Assembly (NCBI RefSeq): GCF_032854445.1
Contig: NC_088303.1
Coordinates: 6,891,501 to 6,955,500, forward strand
DNA: 64,000 bases
From: Liolophura sinensis
Lineage: Eukaryota; Mollusca; Polyplacophora; Chitonida; Chitonidae
Reading direction: 5' to 3'
Part shown: piece by piece, positions 11,791-23,072 of the stretch
Layout of the letters: each line of letters starts with the position of its first letter
Numbering within the stretch: the stretch's first letter is position 1
The notes under the pieces: generated by a model
Told to the model about the DNA's origin: nothing
Database searches by the model: none
Seen by the model: the letters and a program-made list of their open reading frames with translations, nothing else
Program-made: the position numbers and the translations under genes

Positions 11791-12049
11791 TCGCTGAAAA
11801 AAAAAACTTCTTTCATACCTACAGCCTACGGCGATGAAGACAAAAAAGGGGGGAAAGGAATACTGGAAAAAACTAGAATGGATCTGCGAACAGCCGATCC
11901 TAGGCCGGGATCCCGGATCGGATCAATGACGTTTCCCCCGCCCAATAATACACGGCCCTTGTAATAGCAAGTTTATATAAACGTGCCGAATGTGGTAAAT
12001 CTGCCTTAGGACATTCTTTGAAAACGTGCATGTCCTGTGTTTGTTGACA

Positions 12050-12640
12050 CAGATCAACGATTTTTAGCACGCATAGAGTACATGTGCGGCACTGCACTTA
12101 GTGATGTTCAGCTTTACAGCTGTAACGGTTTTCTCTCACCAGACCTCAAAATACTGTGAAAAATTGCGCGTGTTCGCGTTTTGATCGCAATTTGCGGCAA
12201 AACTGTACGTCGTCAGAAAGAAATAAGTCCAGATTCATGATCAGGACGTCAAACTACGTCGGGTAGCATGCTTACAATGTTCGTGTGTTCATCCTAGTCG
12301 CAAAATGCATCAAATAACACGGGGACGTCAAAGTGCCAAATACAGCAAATCGGCCTTTGGCCAATTTTTCAAGCCCTACAAGTCCCTCGTTTATTATGAC
12401 AGTTCAACGATTTTCCGCACGCCTACAGTACCTATATAGTCCTTTGCACTCAGTCATTTTCAGCTCCACAGCTGCAGCGCTTTTGTTCACGTGACCGCCA
12501 AACATGGGCGAAAATTGCACTTTTTCGCACTTTCATGGCAATTGGCGACAAAACCGTGGGTCGGAGAAAGGAAAAACCACCAGATCCGTCATCAGAACAT
12601 CCAACTACGCCTAGCAGCCTACTTAAAACCTTGAAATTGA
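12050..12640 (+). repeat. Diverged 350-bp tandem duplication
   Basis: A block starting TCAACGATTTTTAGCACGC at 12054 recurs at 12404 as TCAACGATTTTCCGCACGC. Shared order follows in both: TACAGT/AGTAC, CACTTAGTGATGTTCAGCT versus CACTCAGTCATTTTCAGCT, CAGCTG, AAAATTGC, TTCGC, GGC-AAAAC and ATCCAACTACG-like ends. The copies are perhaps 65-70% alike by eye. The second copy carries the open frame at 12535-12780. Confidence 0.7.
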
Positions 12641-12780
12641 CAACATTTTCATCGCCTGCCAAATTGGCTAAGCTGGAATCGAACTCTGACAAGAGAAAAG
12701 AAAGAAAGCAGAAAAATCAAGGTTTGTACTTTTATGTCTCAATTCACGACCTGCCATGCACAGACTCACAGCTCTATTGA
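12535..12780 (+). CDS. Short ORF, possible repeat-borne first exon
   Basis: Opens 81 codons; the stretch before 12720 is lysine- and serine-rich (GRRKEKPPDPSSEHPTTPSS, then SSPAKLAKLESNSDKRKERK). At 12718-12726 AATCAAG|GTTTGT is a fair splice donor, so the coding part may end there. The upstream copy of the duplication is frameshifted. The composition would suit a basic N-terminal region of a transposon protein, but no domain is recognised. Confidence 0.25.
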   Translation: MAIGDKTVGRRKEKPPDPSSEHPTTPSSLLKTLKLTTFSSPAKLAKLESNSDKRKERKQKNQGLYFYVSIHDLPCTDSQLY

Positions 12781-12989
12781 TATCTAGGCCGTTGTCAGAA
12801 AGTCAACACCTGGACCACGGCACATGTCCATATCTCGCAATCACCCTGGCCTGGTTAGCGTATAGTAAAGAAGATAAGGCCTGCGCAAAACAAAGCTAAC
12901 TTTTACAGGTCCACGTCGTTTGCTGTTGTAGTTAGAATTATACGCCATCTAATAGAGTACTGTATAGCTGAATGTCATCCTACATCCTA

Positions 12990-13345
12990 CAGAGTTTTGA
13001 CCGGAAGTCAACCATTTTTGTAAACTTTTTGTAACTCGTAACCTTCTAGCTGCATGTCAAATTTGAAAAGAGTCGGTTCAGTGGTTCTTGAGAAGAAGAT
13101 TTTTAGTTTTACACAAAATTCAATATGGCGGACGAACCACGTGACAGAAAAAAAAATGGAGAATTTGCCCCCAGATATTCACCGCCAGAATATATGAGCA
13201 AAATTTGGGACTTCTATGTTGAACGGTGAAGGAGTTTTCCTGCTAACAAAGTCGGTGAAAAAAAAATAATAATAAGAAGAAGAAAAAACAGAACGATTAC
13301 AATAGGTATCCCGTTCGGGAGGAACGGGATCCCTAATGAACGTCG
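12990..13345 (+). repeat. Repeat module ending in a perfect hairpin
   Basis: AT-rich module with the order TTTGACCGGAAGTCAACC, TGAGAAGAAGATTTTTAG, CAATATGGCGGACG, AATAATAATAAGAAGAAG and CAATAGGTATCCCGTTC. From memory, similar strings occur in many marine invertebrate genomes. It ends with the inverted repeat ATCCCGTTC (13308-13316) and GAACGGGAT (13322-13330) around a 5-base loop. Confidence 0.55.
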
Positions 13346-16061
13346 CGCGATAGAACATTTTTCCGTTGTTGAATTGTGTGTAGAAACACTCTTGACTCAC
13401 AGTTACATGAAGCATCCATTAATGCGTTTCAATAAGTATTCATTGTAAATCATTAAAAACATAATTCACTAGATACAATGGTTCTCCACAATAAAAGACT
13501 GTATGGGAAATAAAGTTTCCAGGGCATGCCACAAATCAGTGGCGTAGGAAACCGGTGGACCGAGAACGGGAGGAGAGGGGGTTTGTCCCACACTTTTAAA
13601 AGTGGGAGGGCCTGCATTTGTTCTACAGTGAATGTTTATTGCTTTTGTCACTGTTGTGAATTGGTTGTCAAACTATTTATTTTAATTGATTCAAACAGAA
13701 TAACGCCCTTTTAGATATTTTAATCTCCGGAAAAAAACGTTTATGTCGTTATGGTATCTGAAATTTTGTAATTTGCAAAACTGGGCAATATAATTCAGCA
13801 TTCAAACCGAGTGAAAACTCACGTCTATTAATTCTTTCGGAAGGCCTCTTGTTCTCCAGCACCAAGCAAAACTCAGTGCAGTATTTACCCTATTTTATGG
13901 CATATGTGCAGCAGGGCAATATTAATTACAAACGATGCTAATGGTTTATGAAGCCATACCTGAATGTTTTCTGTCACAAACAACGTTAGAATATAAATAT
14001 TGAGTTTACTTAGGATTTTACAATAATGCTAGATATGAAATCCTGCGATTTTCTGGAATCCTCTAGCTCCCTGTTCAGATGACTTGTATCTTAACACGAT
14101 TTTTCAGAATTTTAAATTAAAGGTTCCGTGCATCTGTTAGCATTAACTTTAAATTGTAGAAAAGGCATTTAGAACACGTCTGGAGTCTCGGAGCTTTAGG
14201 GGCCTGGCCGGCCCCTGGACCGTCGTCTATAATAGACTGAGGTAGCTGTTCCGCTTGCCTGTCTACGACCCCACCTTCTCTCCACCTCGCTGCCCACAGG
14301 CCTGATTACTCTGGTGAATTGTTCAGTTTATCCGCATGCACTATTAGAGTGAATATTTCACAACGCCCGTATCGCACATCAGTATTTCAACGGAGAGTAA
14401 GTATATACTGTTAAAATGTGCAGTACATGTCTTCTTCATCAGAACTTTGAGGATGGATCTTTTATCTCCTAAAACACGTTCAAACCCGCGCTCGGCCATA
14501 TCTGGCCCAAGCGCTTCAGGGGCCTAGGGAGCTCTGAACCCTCACCTCATTGGTTGGGATAATGACCCCCCCCCCCCCCCCCTTCATTTGCTTCCTACGC
14601 TCCTGTTTGGTGATATTAAGCCTTAACGGGACAGGTTTCTGGATGCTGTTGGTCTTTTCGTAGATACACAGACTAGACTGGCGCTAATAGATTGTTAAGT
14701 GAGTTTTTACAGACCTGTAGAGTCTTGCAGACAGCCATGAGTGTGGTTTTTCTGCTTAGGTCTGCCTAAGGGACGTGCCCCGGGACAACCGTGTTTGACT
14801 TGTGCCTGTACCCCTATCGATTGTTTTGTGAGAACAATACAGCCCATCATGTATTGAGTTTAGGTATAAGGAACTTTTGAATCTATTGTGATCGGGCATA
14901 GGCATCAACATACATGTGGAATTTTGGACACATTGTGTTAAGGTGAACAGAGCTATATCTGTTGTAACAACGCTGTGTTGTTAAGTATAGAAGATAATGT
15001 CACCTGTCCTAGCCTTTAGTAAATATTATGAGAAGTCATTCATTAGGTATGTCTTGAGTTTTGTTCAGGTCAGACAACCGACTTCACATTAAACTAATTT
15101 TTCCATTTTTGACATGAATATATTTTAAATATATTTGTATGTTATATGTGATAATTACACAGAATTTTAAGCAGTTCTACATCGATGGCTTCTAATAAAT
15201 GGCAATTAACATCACTGCAATTTTTTACCTAATTCTGCTTAAGCCATGGTGCTACGAAACATTCAAATTCGCGTAAATATTGCAAAAAAAAATAAGGTAA
15301 ATTAACATCGTCCTTTGCCAACTATTACACTGTCGTCGCCGATCTGGTTTTACTCCCAATGATGTACGTCTTTAAGTATATTTAAGCATATACAGCCCTT
15401 ATCAGAGCATGCATGTATCGATTGAAAGCCTATCGAATACGTCATTTTGAGAGGTTGCTGAAGGCGTCCCGTTTAGTCACTTGACATCACATTGGCGCTG
15501 TTATCTTGTCCATTGTTTATACATGCCACTTGCACTGAATTAGGTAAACATTAATGCACATAAACTTTAGAAACATATAGAATATGGTTTTTGAAGACAA
15601 CTGTATCCTTGTTTTTTAATTTCAGGGAGGCAACAGCGTCGTCTGTCGGCCACAGAGGAGAGCCGAGATACAGTGCTGAAAGCGGTATTGGCTACATGTG
15701 ATTGCATGCTAGGTTAAACACTTGTTTCTCCAATAGCCTACAGAAGTGCTGTATCATGTGTCATCTTGACGTTATGACGGATCGATGTAATCAGGACTTG
15801 GAATATGCAGTATGAGAGCAGATGATGATGGGAGCAGTCGGGATGGCAAAAACCTGAACTGAAATGTTGGTGTTTTTTATTACAAGCACAGAGGTATTGA
15901 TTTTTGAAGAAAATATCTCTTGCTAGATTTTTTTAAGTTGTTGCTTAAAGCCATATTGATTTTCACTTATACGATTGCGGTCAGTTTTAGAGGTGGATTA
16001 AAGCAGAGGGCCCCGCGTAATCCACTGAAGTTTGGCAAGTTGATGATGAACTTTTCCACAT

Positions 16062-16064
<3 letters not shown>
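13346..16064. other. No clear gene
   Basis: About 2.7 kb with only short unsupported frames. It contains a GC-rich patch with GGGGCC inverted repeats near 14199-14218 and a poly-C run at 14566. AGTGGCGTAGGAAAC near 13540 and GCTTCCTACGCTCC near 14589 are opposite-strand words of the kind found at the edges of old repeats. No RNA gene seen. Confidence 0.5.
14566..14582. repeat. Poly-C run (17 C)
   Basis: Uninterrupted run of 17 cytosines. Its length is prone to sequencing error. Confidence 0.95.

Positions 16065-16122
<58 letters not shown>
16065..16122. repeat. (AT)29 microsatellite
   Basis: 58 bp of perfect AT repeat, ending 15 bp before the left arm of the inverted-repeat element at 16138. 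Open frames of YIYIYI through it are artefacts. Confidence 0.97.
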
Positions 16123-16124
<2 letters not shown>

Positions 16125-16137
16125 CAGCCGAGAGGGG

Positions 16138-17632
16138 CTATCTCGACCTTTCTAATATAAGGTAGCGCTGCGAGACAGCAACGTAGCGAGATTAACATAA
16201 TCCCGCCAGCTCAATGGCGGGTATCTCTCTCTACTCTTTGCACAAATCGAGGTAGCAAAGTGGGGAGCAGTTATTGTGATGGCCTTAGTGTCAGGCATAC
16301 ACCGCGCGTAAGATAGTTTTTGAAACACCTGATCGGATGCGATCCCCGTTGAAATCAACACACTCTGATTGCCAGGCTCTGGAACTGTTACATAATAGCC
16401 CCAGCTAGGTCAGTACTTCGGTTTAGCTGAGATATAAAGGGAAGCTACGGGAATTGGGGTGGCGCCGAGTCAAGATTTTTGCTTGTTTGTTTGTTACATT
16501 GGTGTTTTACGCCGTACTCAAGAATAGTTGACTTATACGACGGCGGCCAGCATTATGGTGGGAGGAAACCGGACAGAGCCCGGGGAAAACCCACGACCAT
16601 CCGCAGGCTGGTGGCAGACCTTCCCACGTTCGACCGGAGAGGAAGCCAGCATGACCTGGACTTGAACTCATAACGTGGGTTTTTGTAGTGATCGCCTTTC
16701 CTTGCATTTTTGTCTGTCCGATTATTGTCTCAAACAAGTACTGAAGAGATGTGTATATCATAAAATCGAAATATGGTAGCCTTTTCCAGTTACACACTGA
16801 AATATCTTTTTTCTTAAATTGGGCAGTGTGCAATGAGGGAAATCACCCAACCACAAATGTAACTTTCCGAAAAACTTTTGAGCATGCAGTTATGCGCCAA
16901 TCAAATAAATAAATATATAAAAAATGTAACTTTCAATGTTAATGTTAAAATAAGTAGAGGACCACGCGGTCTTTAAGCTAGGATTCACTCATGATTTCGT
17001 TGTAGTTTGCCACACGTAACGTAATACCAGCTTAACAATTATCCAATCTAATTCATGGCAACACTTATTTAATGCAAGCAGGTCTATATCTTTATTTACA
17101 CAAAAGTATGTTTCCAAAAGTATGTTATCCACAATGACTTGGTTAGTTCACTGAACTGTGAACCATGCCTGATAGACGATGGCAGAAATACGGACTTTTA
17201 AACTTGCAAAAATATAACATAGTTGATAGCTTTATAAAATGTATTTTTTGCGGATGAAAACAAACGTTAACTGAAGCGAAGCTTTGACAGCACGTAGAAA
17301 GACAAACATGAATGTTTGAGTAAAGATATGTGTCTGGTTAAGGCTGATCTTCATACTGTAAATTAAAAACACAGTGCCTCGTTTGAAAAGAAAAAAGTCG
17401 TGCTTTAAGGAGAGTGCAATTTAGCCAGGTTATTGCTAAGTAAACATCTCCTTATACACTGTGTATGCCACAGCCTGACACTAAAGTGATCATAATAAAT
17501 GCACCCAACCTCGCTATATTTCTGCCACGCTAGATTTGCAAAGGTTAAGGTGGCAAGGAATTGAGATTATGTTAATCTTGCTGTCTCGCGTCGCTACTTC
17601 ACCTTGCCCTGTATTAGAAAGGTCGAGGTAGC
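16138..17632. mobile_element. Inverted-repeat element, ~1.5 kb, with SINE inside
   Basis: The left arm 16138-16312 and the reverse complement of 17448-17632 share long words in order: CTCGACCTTTCTAATA, GCGAGACAGCAA, GATTAACATAAT, then TTAGTGTCAGGC and GCATACAC. Small indels separate the blocks, with identity around 75-80% by eye. The arms of about 175-185 bp face each other around 1.1 kb holding no transposase, so this would be a non-autonomous DNA transposon. The SINE at 16490-16672 sits inside. No clean TSD was found; the left edge abuts an AT microsatellite. The alternative is an inverted duplication of a dispersed repeat. Confidence 0.6.
16490..16672 (-). mobile_element. SINE family 1 copy, head truncated
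   Basis: Plus-strand reading begins TTGGTGTTTTACGCCGTACT and continues ACGGCGGCCAGCATTATGGT, then GGAAACCGGACAGAGCCCGG and GGAAGCCAGCATGACCTGGA. This is the reverse of the full copy at 35170-35438. The tRNA head past box B is missing. No clear TSD. Confidence 0.85.
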
Positions 17633-20600
17633 GAGATGTCTTCTATCTGAAAACGTGAATAACGCTCCTTTCTCATAGATCCCTGTGCCTGAAGGCAGTT
17701 ATTAACTACCCATTAGGACAAAATTTGGAAAGCCAGGCAGAAACTCTAGTAAACCAAATTGTAAAACTCAGGGAAATCGCTCCAAACCGCTGGGGTATAC
17801 AACCCAAAAACCTTACACAACCAACATACGCCACTAAATGTTTAACGTAACAGGGAAGATGTATACCTGCATGCTGAAGTATTTAGGTGTATTTGACTTG
17901 AATCCGGTAATCCATAGATTGATCACATAAAAAAAAAACCTATTTAAAAAAAGGTATAACTCAGACTTGGTAGCAAGGATACCAATGAGCTTGATTGAGT
18001 GAGGCAAATGAATGCAAAACTTCAGCTCAATCCATAAAAAACTGAATTCGTGATTTTGGTAATTTACGGTAATATTTTTACAGAGCGTCAGCGACAGGAC
18101 ATCCCCCTTGTTTCATTGTTCTTTATATACATGTAAAATTTCAGGTCAGTACCTACAATACCTTTTTAATATACCAATCCTACTATTTTGTTTAAATTTG
18201 ATTCCGATATACTAAGTCACGAATTCAGTAATTTACGGTACTCAATAAGGGCACATCCAAAAAAATGATGGAATATCTCCCCGCCCCACCCCAGTGGTAC
18301 TGTGCTGTAAATGTATGCAAACCTTGACCTCACCATATCACCGTATTTTTGGGGCTTAATGTTTTCACATTGTCACTGGTACGAGACTGGCCTTCAAGTA
18401 CAAGACAGCACCTGGTTAACACACATTTCAATCGAAAGCAGGATATGAAGCTTTCTAAAAAGTGTCATAATTTATTATTTTAATGAGATTTCACCGAAAA
18501 TAATGCAGATCAAAATGACGATACTGCAGAAATGTCTGGTATGAGTGGAGGCAGACATCTTGAGAATTTTGTCCAGTCAACCATGTAGCTGTGACGTAGC
18601 ATTCACCCATTTACTCCACGAAGTGACATGATAATACAGACTGACTGGATAAGACATCATTTTGAAATCGTTAAGAACGATTTAGTTACGTTTAGCCATT
18701 TCAAAAAGTGTTGTGGGACAGGTCTGTATCATTTGCGGACCACCACAGACATTAAAATCAGTTGTTTTACAAGGCGGATAATATTCAACGACGGTATCAT
18801 AAAATATATCAAACAGTAGCACACCGTCTCCGACCAAACCGCATTCATTTTCCCAAATGCATATTTGTTTTGTCATTCATATTAGCTTTTAGTCAACAGT
18901 TTGTAAATAACAAAAATCAGAGTCAGAGCAAAATTCAGAGATGTTGAATTTTTACGGAAATAACAAGTTGACATCTCACCGGGCAATTCTTAAAGTTAGC
19001 TAAATCTTATGGTGTAATGTTTTTGTCTCTAAATTCCCCACAATTGAAGAATTTAAATTTTGCTCCTTTGTCTTTCTCGCATACAAAGAATGTTTTTTTT
19101 CTTCAGTTTTCTTTTATAAAATACAGTAAGATTATTAAGACGCCGTATTCAAGCTGGGGTGCTTTCTGTGACGGTCGCAATAACTGCTTTCATCTTTGGG
19201 AGCCACCGCCACAAAACTGAAGCATAAAATCCAGCGACAGTTGAATGCCTAGTTCAGCCTCAGTGGTGCTTAGATTTATTTTAGAATTGAGCAGGAATCT
19301 AGTTGTACAACAATCCTGCGGTAATTTTGTAAACATTTCCTAGGGGTTAAAATCTCCAGCACAACCCCTCCGGACGCTACAACCTGAACCAGGAATGTTC
19401 CTGCCGTGCATCTGCAGCTAGGCCATAAAAACTTTTATTTCAGTCAATAAAAAATGCTTTTAAGTTTATCGGCATTATCGCATTTAAGTCAGTAATGTCT
19501 TGCTTAGGAGTTACTATATTTGGCTGGCTTACAGGGCTGGCCCATGTATTTCTTATCGAGTTATCAGCAAAAAACAAACTGCGTCAGTTTAGTAGGAAAG
19601 GTCAACGTAACTTATCCATGATGAAGAAGAACCCTATTGTGCAGAGGAACACATCTTAAACAACACTGAATGAATTTTGTGTGATCTCTAAATTTTAATA
19701 CCGTTGTGTTGGGCTTTGGTCACCCCGTGAGTAGATGCATGACGGGAAACGTTGCGAGAAGGAATATTTTAGGCTATGGCAAGACCAGTGGAATAAAGGC
19801 CATCTTTATACGCCAATAGGTCAACGACGTAGCCTTCAAAACTGAAAACCTGCGGCATGCTCATTTAAATACATGTATGTGAATGCATGTGACTTGTATA
19901 TGGTGATTTGAAAACAGCACCAATAAACTTTATATGGCCGTAAAGGAGACGACTGTTTAGCAATAACCCGCCAAAAATGCACTCTCTATCAAAAATCGAC
20001 GCTTTTCGTTCAAACAAAGCACCGTGTTCTTAATTTACAGTATGACCATCAACGTTTGTCAGAGAAATATTTTTACTGAAGATTTTATATGTGTATTTCT
20101 AGGTTCTGTCAAAGTTTCGTTTTGGTTAACGTTTGTTTTCATATGTAAAACTTCATAATGTGATTCGTTTTGTAATAGTTTGGCTAGTTTATAACTCACA
20201 TTCCTGTTATGAACTTTAAGGCATCCTTCATAGCCCAGTGAACTGACGTGGTCACTGTGGAGAACAGGTTGCGCCTCTGGGAAGAGTTGCAACCTTTGTG
20301 TTTTTTTTTTCTTTCCTTAGAAGCATACTTTTGTGTGAGTAAAAGTATAGACCATTTTGCGTTAAAGAAGTGTTATCACTTTGATTGGTGTTTGACGTCG
20401 TACTCAACTAAGGTATGGTATAAGGTATATGTATGGTATTACGTAACTTGTGGCAACTAATAATGTATCTTTGTTGTGAGCGCATGTGGTCGCCTAGCTA
20501 TCATTAATATTAACATGTGGGGCTGAGGTATAAGGCTGAAAGTTACATATACATTTTTTGAATTGAATGCTGCATAGCTAAAGAGTTTTTGAGAAAGTCA

Positions 20601-20846
20601 CCACTGTGGAGCAGTGCAAAAAAATGTTAAATTATTGTGAGTGGAGCAGTACAGCATTCTTCCTTTTTTTACCAAAACATCGCTTTAATGCTTTTTCGAG
20701 TTTTGTAAGTTGCATGCTTGTTGTATAACAGAAAAAAGAGTACAGCAGCTGTCACTCGTGGCAATAGTCAGTTTCGCTTCTTGAGATGAACCATTTCTTG
20801 CACTCCTCGATTCCCCGCCTTTCCAAATCTCTCAAAGGAAACTTTT

Positions 20847-20848
<2 letters not shown>
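17633..20848. other. No clear gene; old repeat modules
   Basis: 17950-18300 has two diverged copies of GTAATTTACGGTA (near 18058 and 18229) together with TTCAGCTCAATCC, resembling a repeat module common in invertebrates. A 40-bp SINE family 1 tail fragment (TTGGTGTTTGACGTCGTACT) is at 20383-20420 (-). Nothing else is supported; the open frames here lack motifs. Confidence 0.45.

Positions 20849-20882
<34 letters not shown>
20849..20882. repeat. (AT)17 microsatellite followed by T run
   Basis: 34 bp of perfect AT repeat directly followed by a run of T. Confidence 0.96.
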
Positions 20883-20890
<8 letters not shown>

Positions 20891-21083
20891 TCAAAACAAC
20901 CATTAAAGACGTGCAAACAAGCAGATATTATTTTAAAGAAAAGTGTGACATAAATGCAAACTGAGTCCAGAAATTTAGAGTGGCTAAACTTCTGTTATTC
21001 GTCAGGGAAGTTTCATGAATAATGAATCTGCTTTTACCTTTTTTATAGGGATTGTTTGGGCCCAAAATGTCAGTTTCGGCAGT

Positions 21084-21155
21084 CGTGAAATACTCACCTT
21101 ATATACTCGTGAAATACTCACCTTACGTACTCGTGAAATACTCACCTTATGTAGA
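21084..21155. repeat. 24-bp minisatellite, three units
   Basis: Three head-to-tail 24-bp units starting CGTGAAATACTCACCTTA at 21084, 21108 and 21132, differing at only a few bases. The unit is a multiple of three, so the minus strand reads as an 8-residue peptide repeat (KVSISRVx) inside a 69-codon frame. The frame has no other sign of being a gene. Confidence 0.92.
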
Positions 21156-21659
21156 TAAATCGGGCTAATAGTTATAAAACACCTCAACTGAAAAAAAAAC
21201 ATGATTAACATGACATCATATCTTCACACAAAGTACGTACGCATCAGAATGTGTTGGGTTATTTACGCTTGGCATTATACGAGAGGCCAATTATTATAGC
21301 TTAAAGAATTATATTTATAACCCCTAATTGGAACAAATAGGTCATTAAATGTTACTTGTGCATAGTAACCTTTAATGAAGTAATTAGTTCCATAAGAGTT
21401 GCAATGGAAAACCTTACTGAAATAACATTTTACAAGGCTTTACATTTTCAACTCATGACATCTAAAGTGTCTTGTTGAATTAACAGAGCGAAGGGAGAGG
21501 TGGCTTTGGTGCTAATGGTGGCGTGTGGGCTTTTCGGCTGAGAGTGTTGCTGTTTGTTTGGTGAGTGGTTAGTTTGGGCGAGGCTGGTTCGGGAACGAGG
21601 CTTGTAGTCAAGTAGTACCTGCCTAACCGCCAATCAGTGGTAGCTTAAACGATCAAACA

Positions 21660-22045
21660 GAGCAATACGACGAACCCTTTTAAAAAGGGTTCGCAAAACT
21701 GTTTGGACAAAACTGCCATTATTATGCTCAAGTTGGACAAAGGGATCCAAAACTCCATCTTGATTTGTAACTACATGAAGATATAGTGTAGCCTTATGCC
21801 TAGTATGGATTCATTTCGGCAAAGAGTTTCGAAATTCCGGACAGCTACTTGGACATAAACGGTCATAACGTTGCCCGAATTGGACTAAGTGATCCGAAAC
21901 TGGAACTTGATCTATAACTTGTCATGATGATGCCATATACAAAATTTCATCTCAATGCGATGAAAAGCTTTGAAATAACTTTTGGAAAGCATTTGGGATG
22001 GCCGGATTTACTAAGGGATCGCCATTCTGACAGGCGGTTTGCAAA
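21660..22045 (+). repeat. Two-module dispersed repeat
   Basis: GTTGGACAAAGGGATCCAAA at 21732 and ATTGGACTAAGTGATCCGAA at 21879 start related modules about 147 bp apart. Both continue with CTTGAT-TGTAACT and GAAG/GATG words; CAAAATTTCATCTCAATGCG lies in the second. A near-palindrome (CGAACCC, T/A core, GGGTTCG) marks the left side at 21672-21694. From memory such modules are common in marine invertebrates. No protein is encoded. Confidence 0.5.
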
Positions 22046-22974
22046 CATGTAGTCCCCTCACCAATGGTAAAGCAATATAACTACATTAATACACCCACAA
22101 ATACACTCACAGGGGCCAAATCATAAGAATGCCTTTAAAAATGGTACATCGCGTGACACTCAGCACTGAGAGGTTAGGGCATGGAAACATGACTGATTGA
22201 CGCGGTGTCAATATAATGTGACTTGGACTCGATTGTGTAGAAATGAATGACACAGAAATTTGTATTTTTGACGGTTGTAATCATTGACTTTAAACGGCGA
22301 CGTCAGGTTGCAAAGGTGTGCTATTCTGGTGTTGAGAGATCGTCACTGTCAATACCGTAAAAGTGTGCCAATCTGCTCTTGTTCTGCCGTCAGTGCAATT
22401 CTGTTGTCGTAAGGGAGGGCAGCAGTGTTTAGCTTTAGCCAGCCTCGGTATACGTCATATGCCTTTTTTGGTAAAAGCACGGACACCCAAGACCTTAATG
22501 TTTATATATGTAACTTGTGTTCCACCAGCACAGTGTATTGTTAGCCTTTAGATTCAGATTCCGTAGTCATTTTGCAACGTTTGAGTGATATAGCAGTTCA
22601 CTTGTAAGCTGTTTACCACGGTCTAAATCCGTTGTTGGTCATCTGTTTCGGTTTTAGGTATGTTTAGCTCCTCTCTAGCACAACAGTAGAGACTAAGCCA
22701 AAATAAGGTTAGATGTTTGTCAGTATGGCATCAGACAACACTTAATTCTACATTTACTTACATGCTAAGGTTAAGTGCCGCTGACCAATCCTTAACTGTA
22801 TTAGTCTGAGACCACACTGACCTGTGAGACATTATTGGTAACAGTTTCCGAGGAATTATAATACATGAAATTGTCAGGTACACAAAAAAGGATTCATCAC
22901 GACAACAGTGGCTTCATGCCACCGATATTTTAACTAACATCCACCAAAAAAAAAAAAAACTGTCAGTATGCATT

Positions 22975-23046
22975 AAGCATGTTACCAAGACTCAATTTTC
23001 GGTAATAAGGAAGCATGCGAACAAGGCTCAATTTTCGGTAATAAGC
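22975..23046. repeat. 36-bp tandem duplication
   Basis: Two units, 22975-23010 and 23011-23046, sharing AAGCATG and CTCAATTTTCGGTAATAAG and differing at about 6 of 36 positions. The pair lies 26 bp before a SINE head. Confidence 0.9.
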
Positions 23047-23072
23047 AATCGTGTATTTCTCTTCGGATTTGA

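Larger units (their letters stand above)
10580..11830 (-). mobile_element. Unusual retroelement copy 1, Penelope-like or related
   Basis: Minus-strand element with an RT domain at 10995-11790 and a 3' UTR running down to about 10580. A second copy at 53425-54415 (+) matches through both coding part and 3' UTR, ending at the same words (TAATACCGCTTAACCT). No LTRs and no tRNA-primer site are visible. The RT motifs are unlike those of the window's LINEs. From memory, proteins with IPMGTN, RYxDDLL and KGPAYGVYIS words are common but poorly classified in invertebrate genomes; Penelope-like is my best guess. The 5' part is missing past about 11830. Confidence 0.72.

Noticed and set aside
14199-14218. 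Regulatory GC-rich palindrome
   Set aside because: AGGGGCC...GGCCCCT is short and isolated; no supporting context.
15998-16198. ORFs with YIYIYI repeats
   Set aside because: They are translations of the AT microsatellite.
21084-21155. CRISPR-like array
   Set aside because: The units are head to tail without unique spacers, there are only three, and the setting is a eukaryotic genome.
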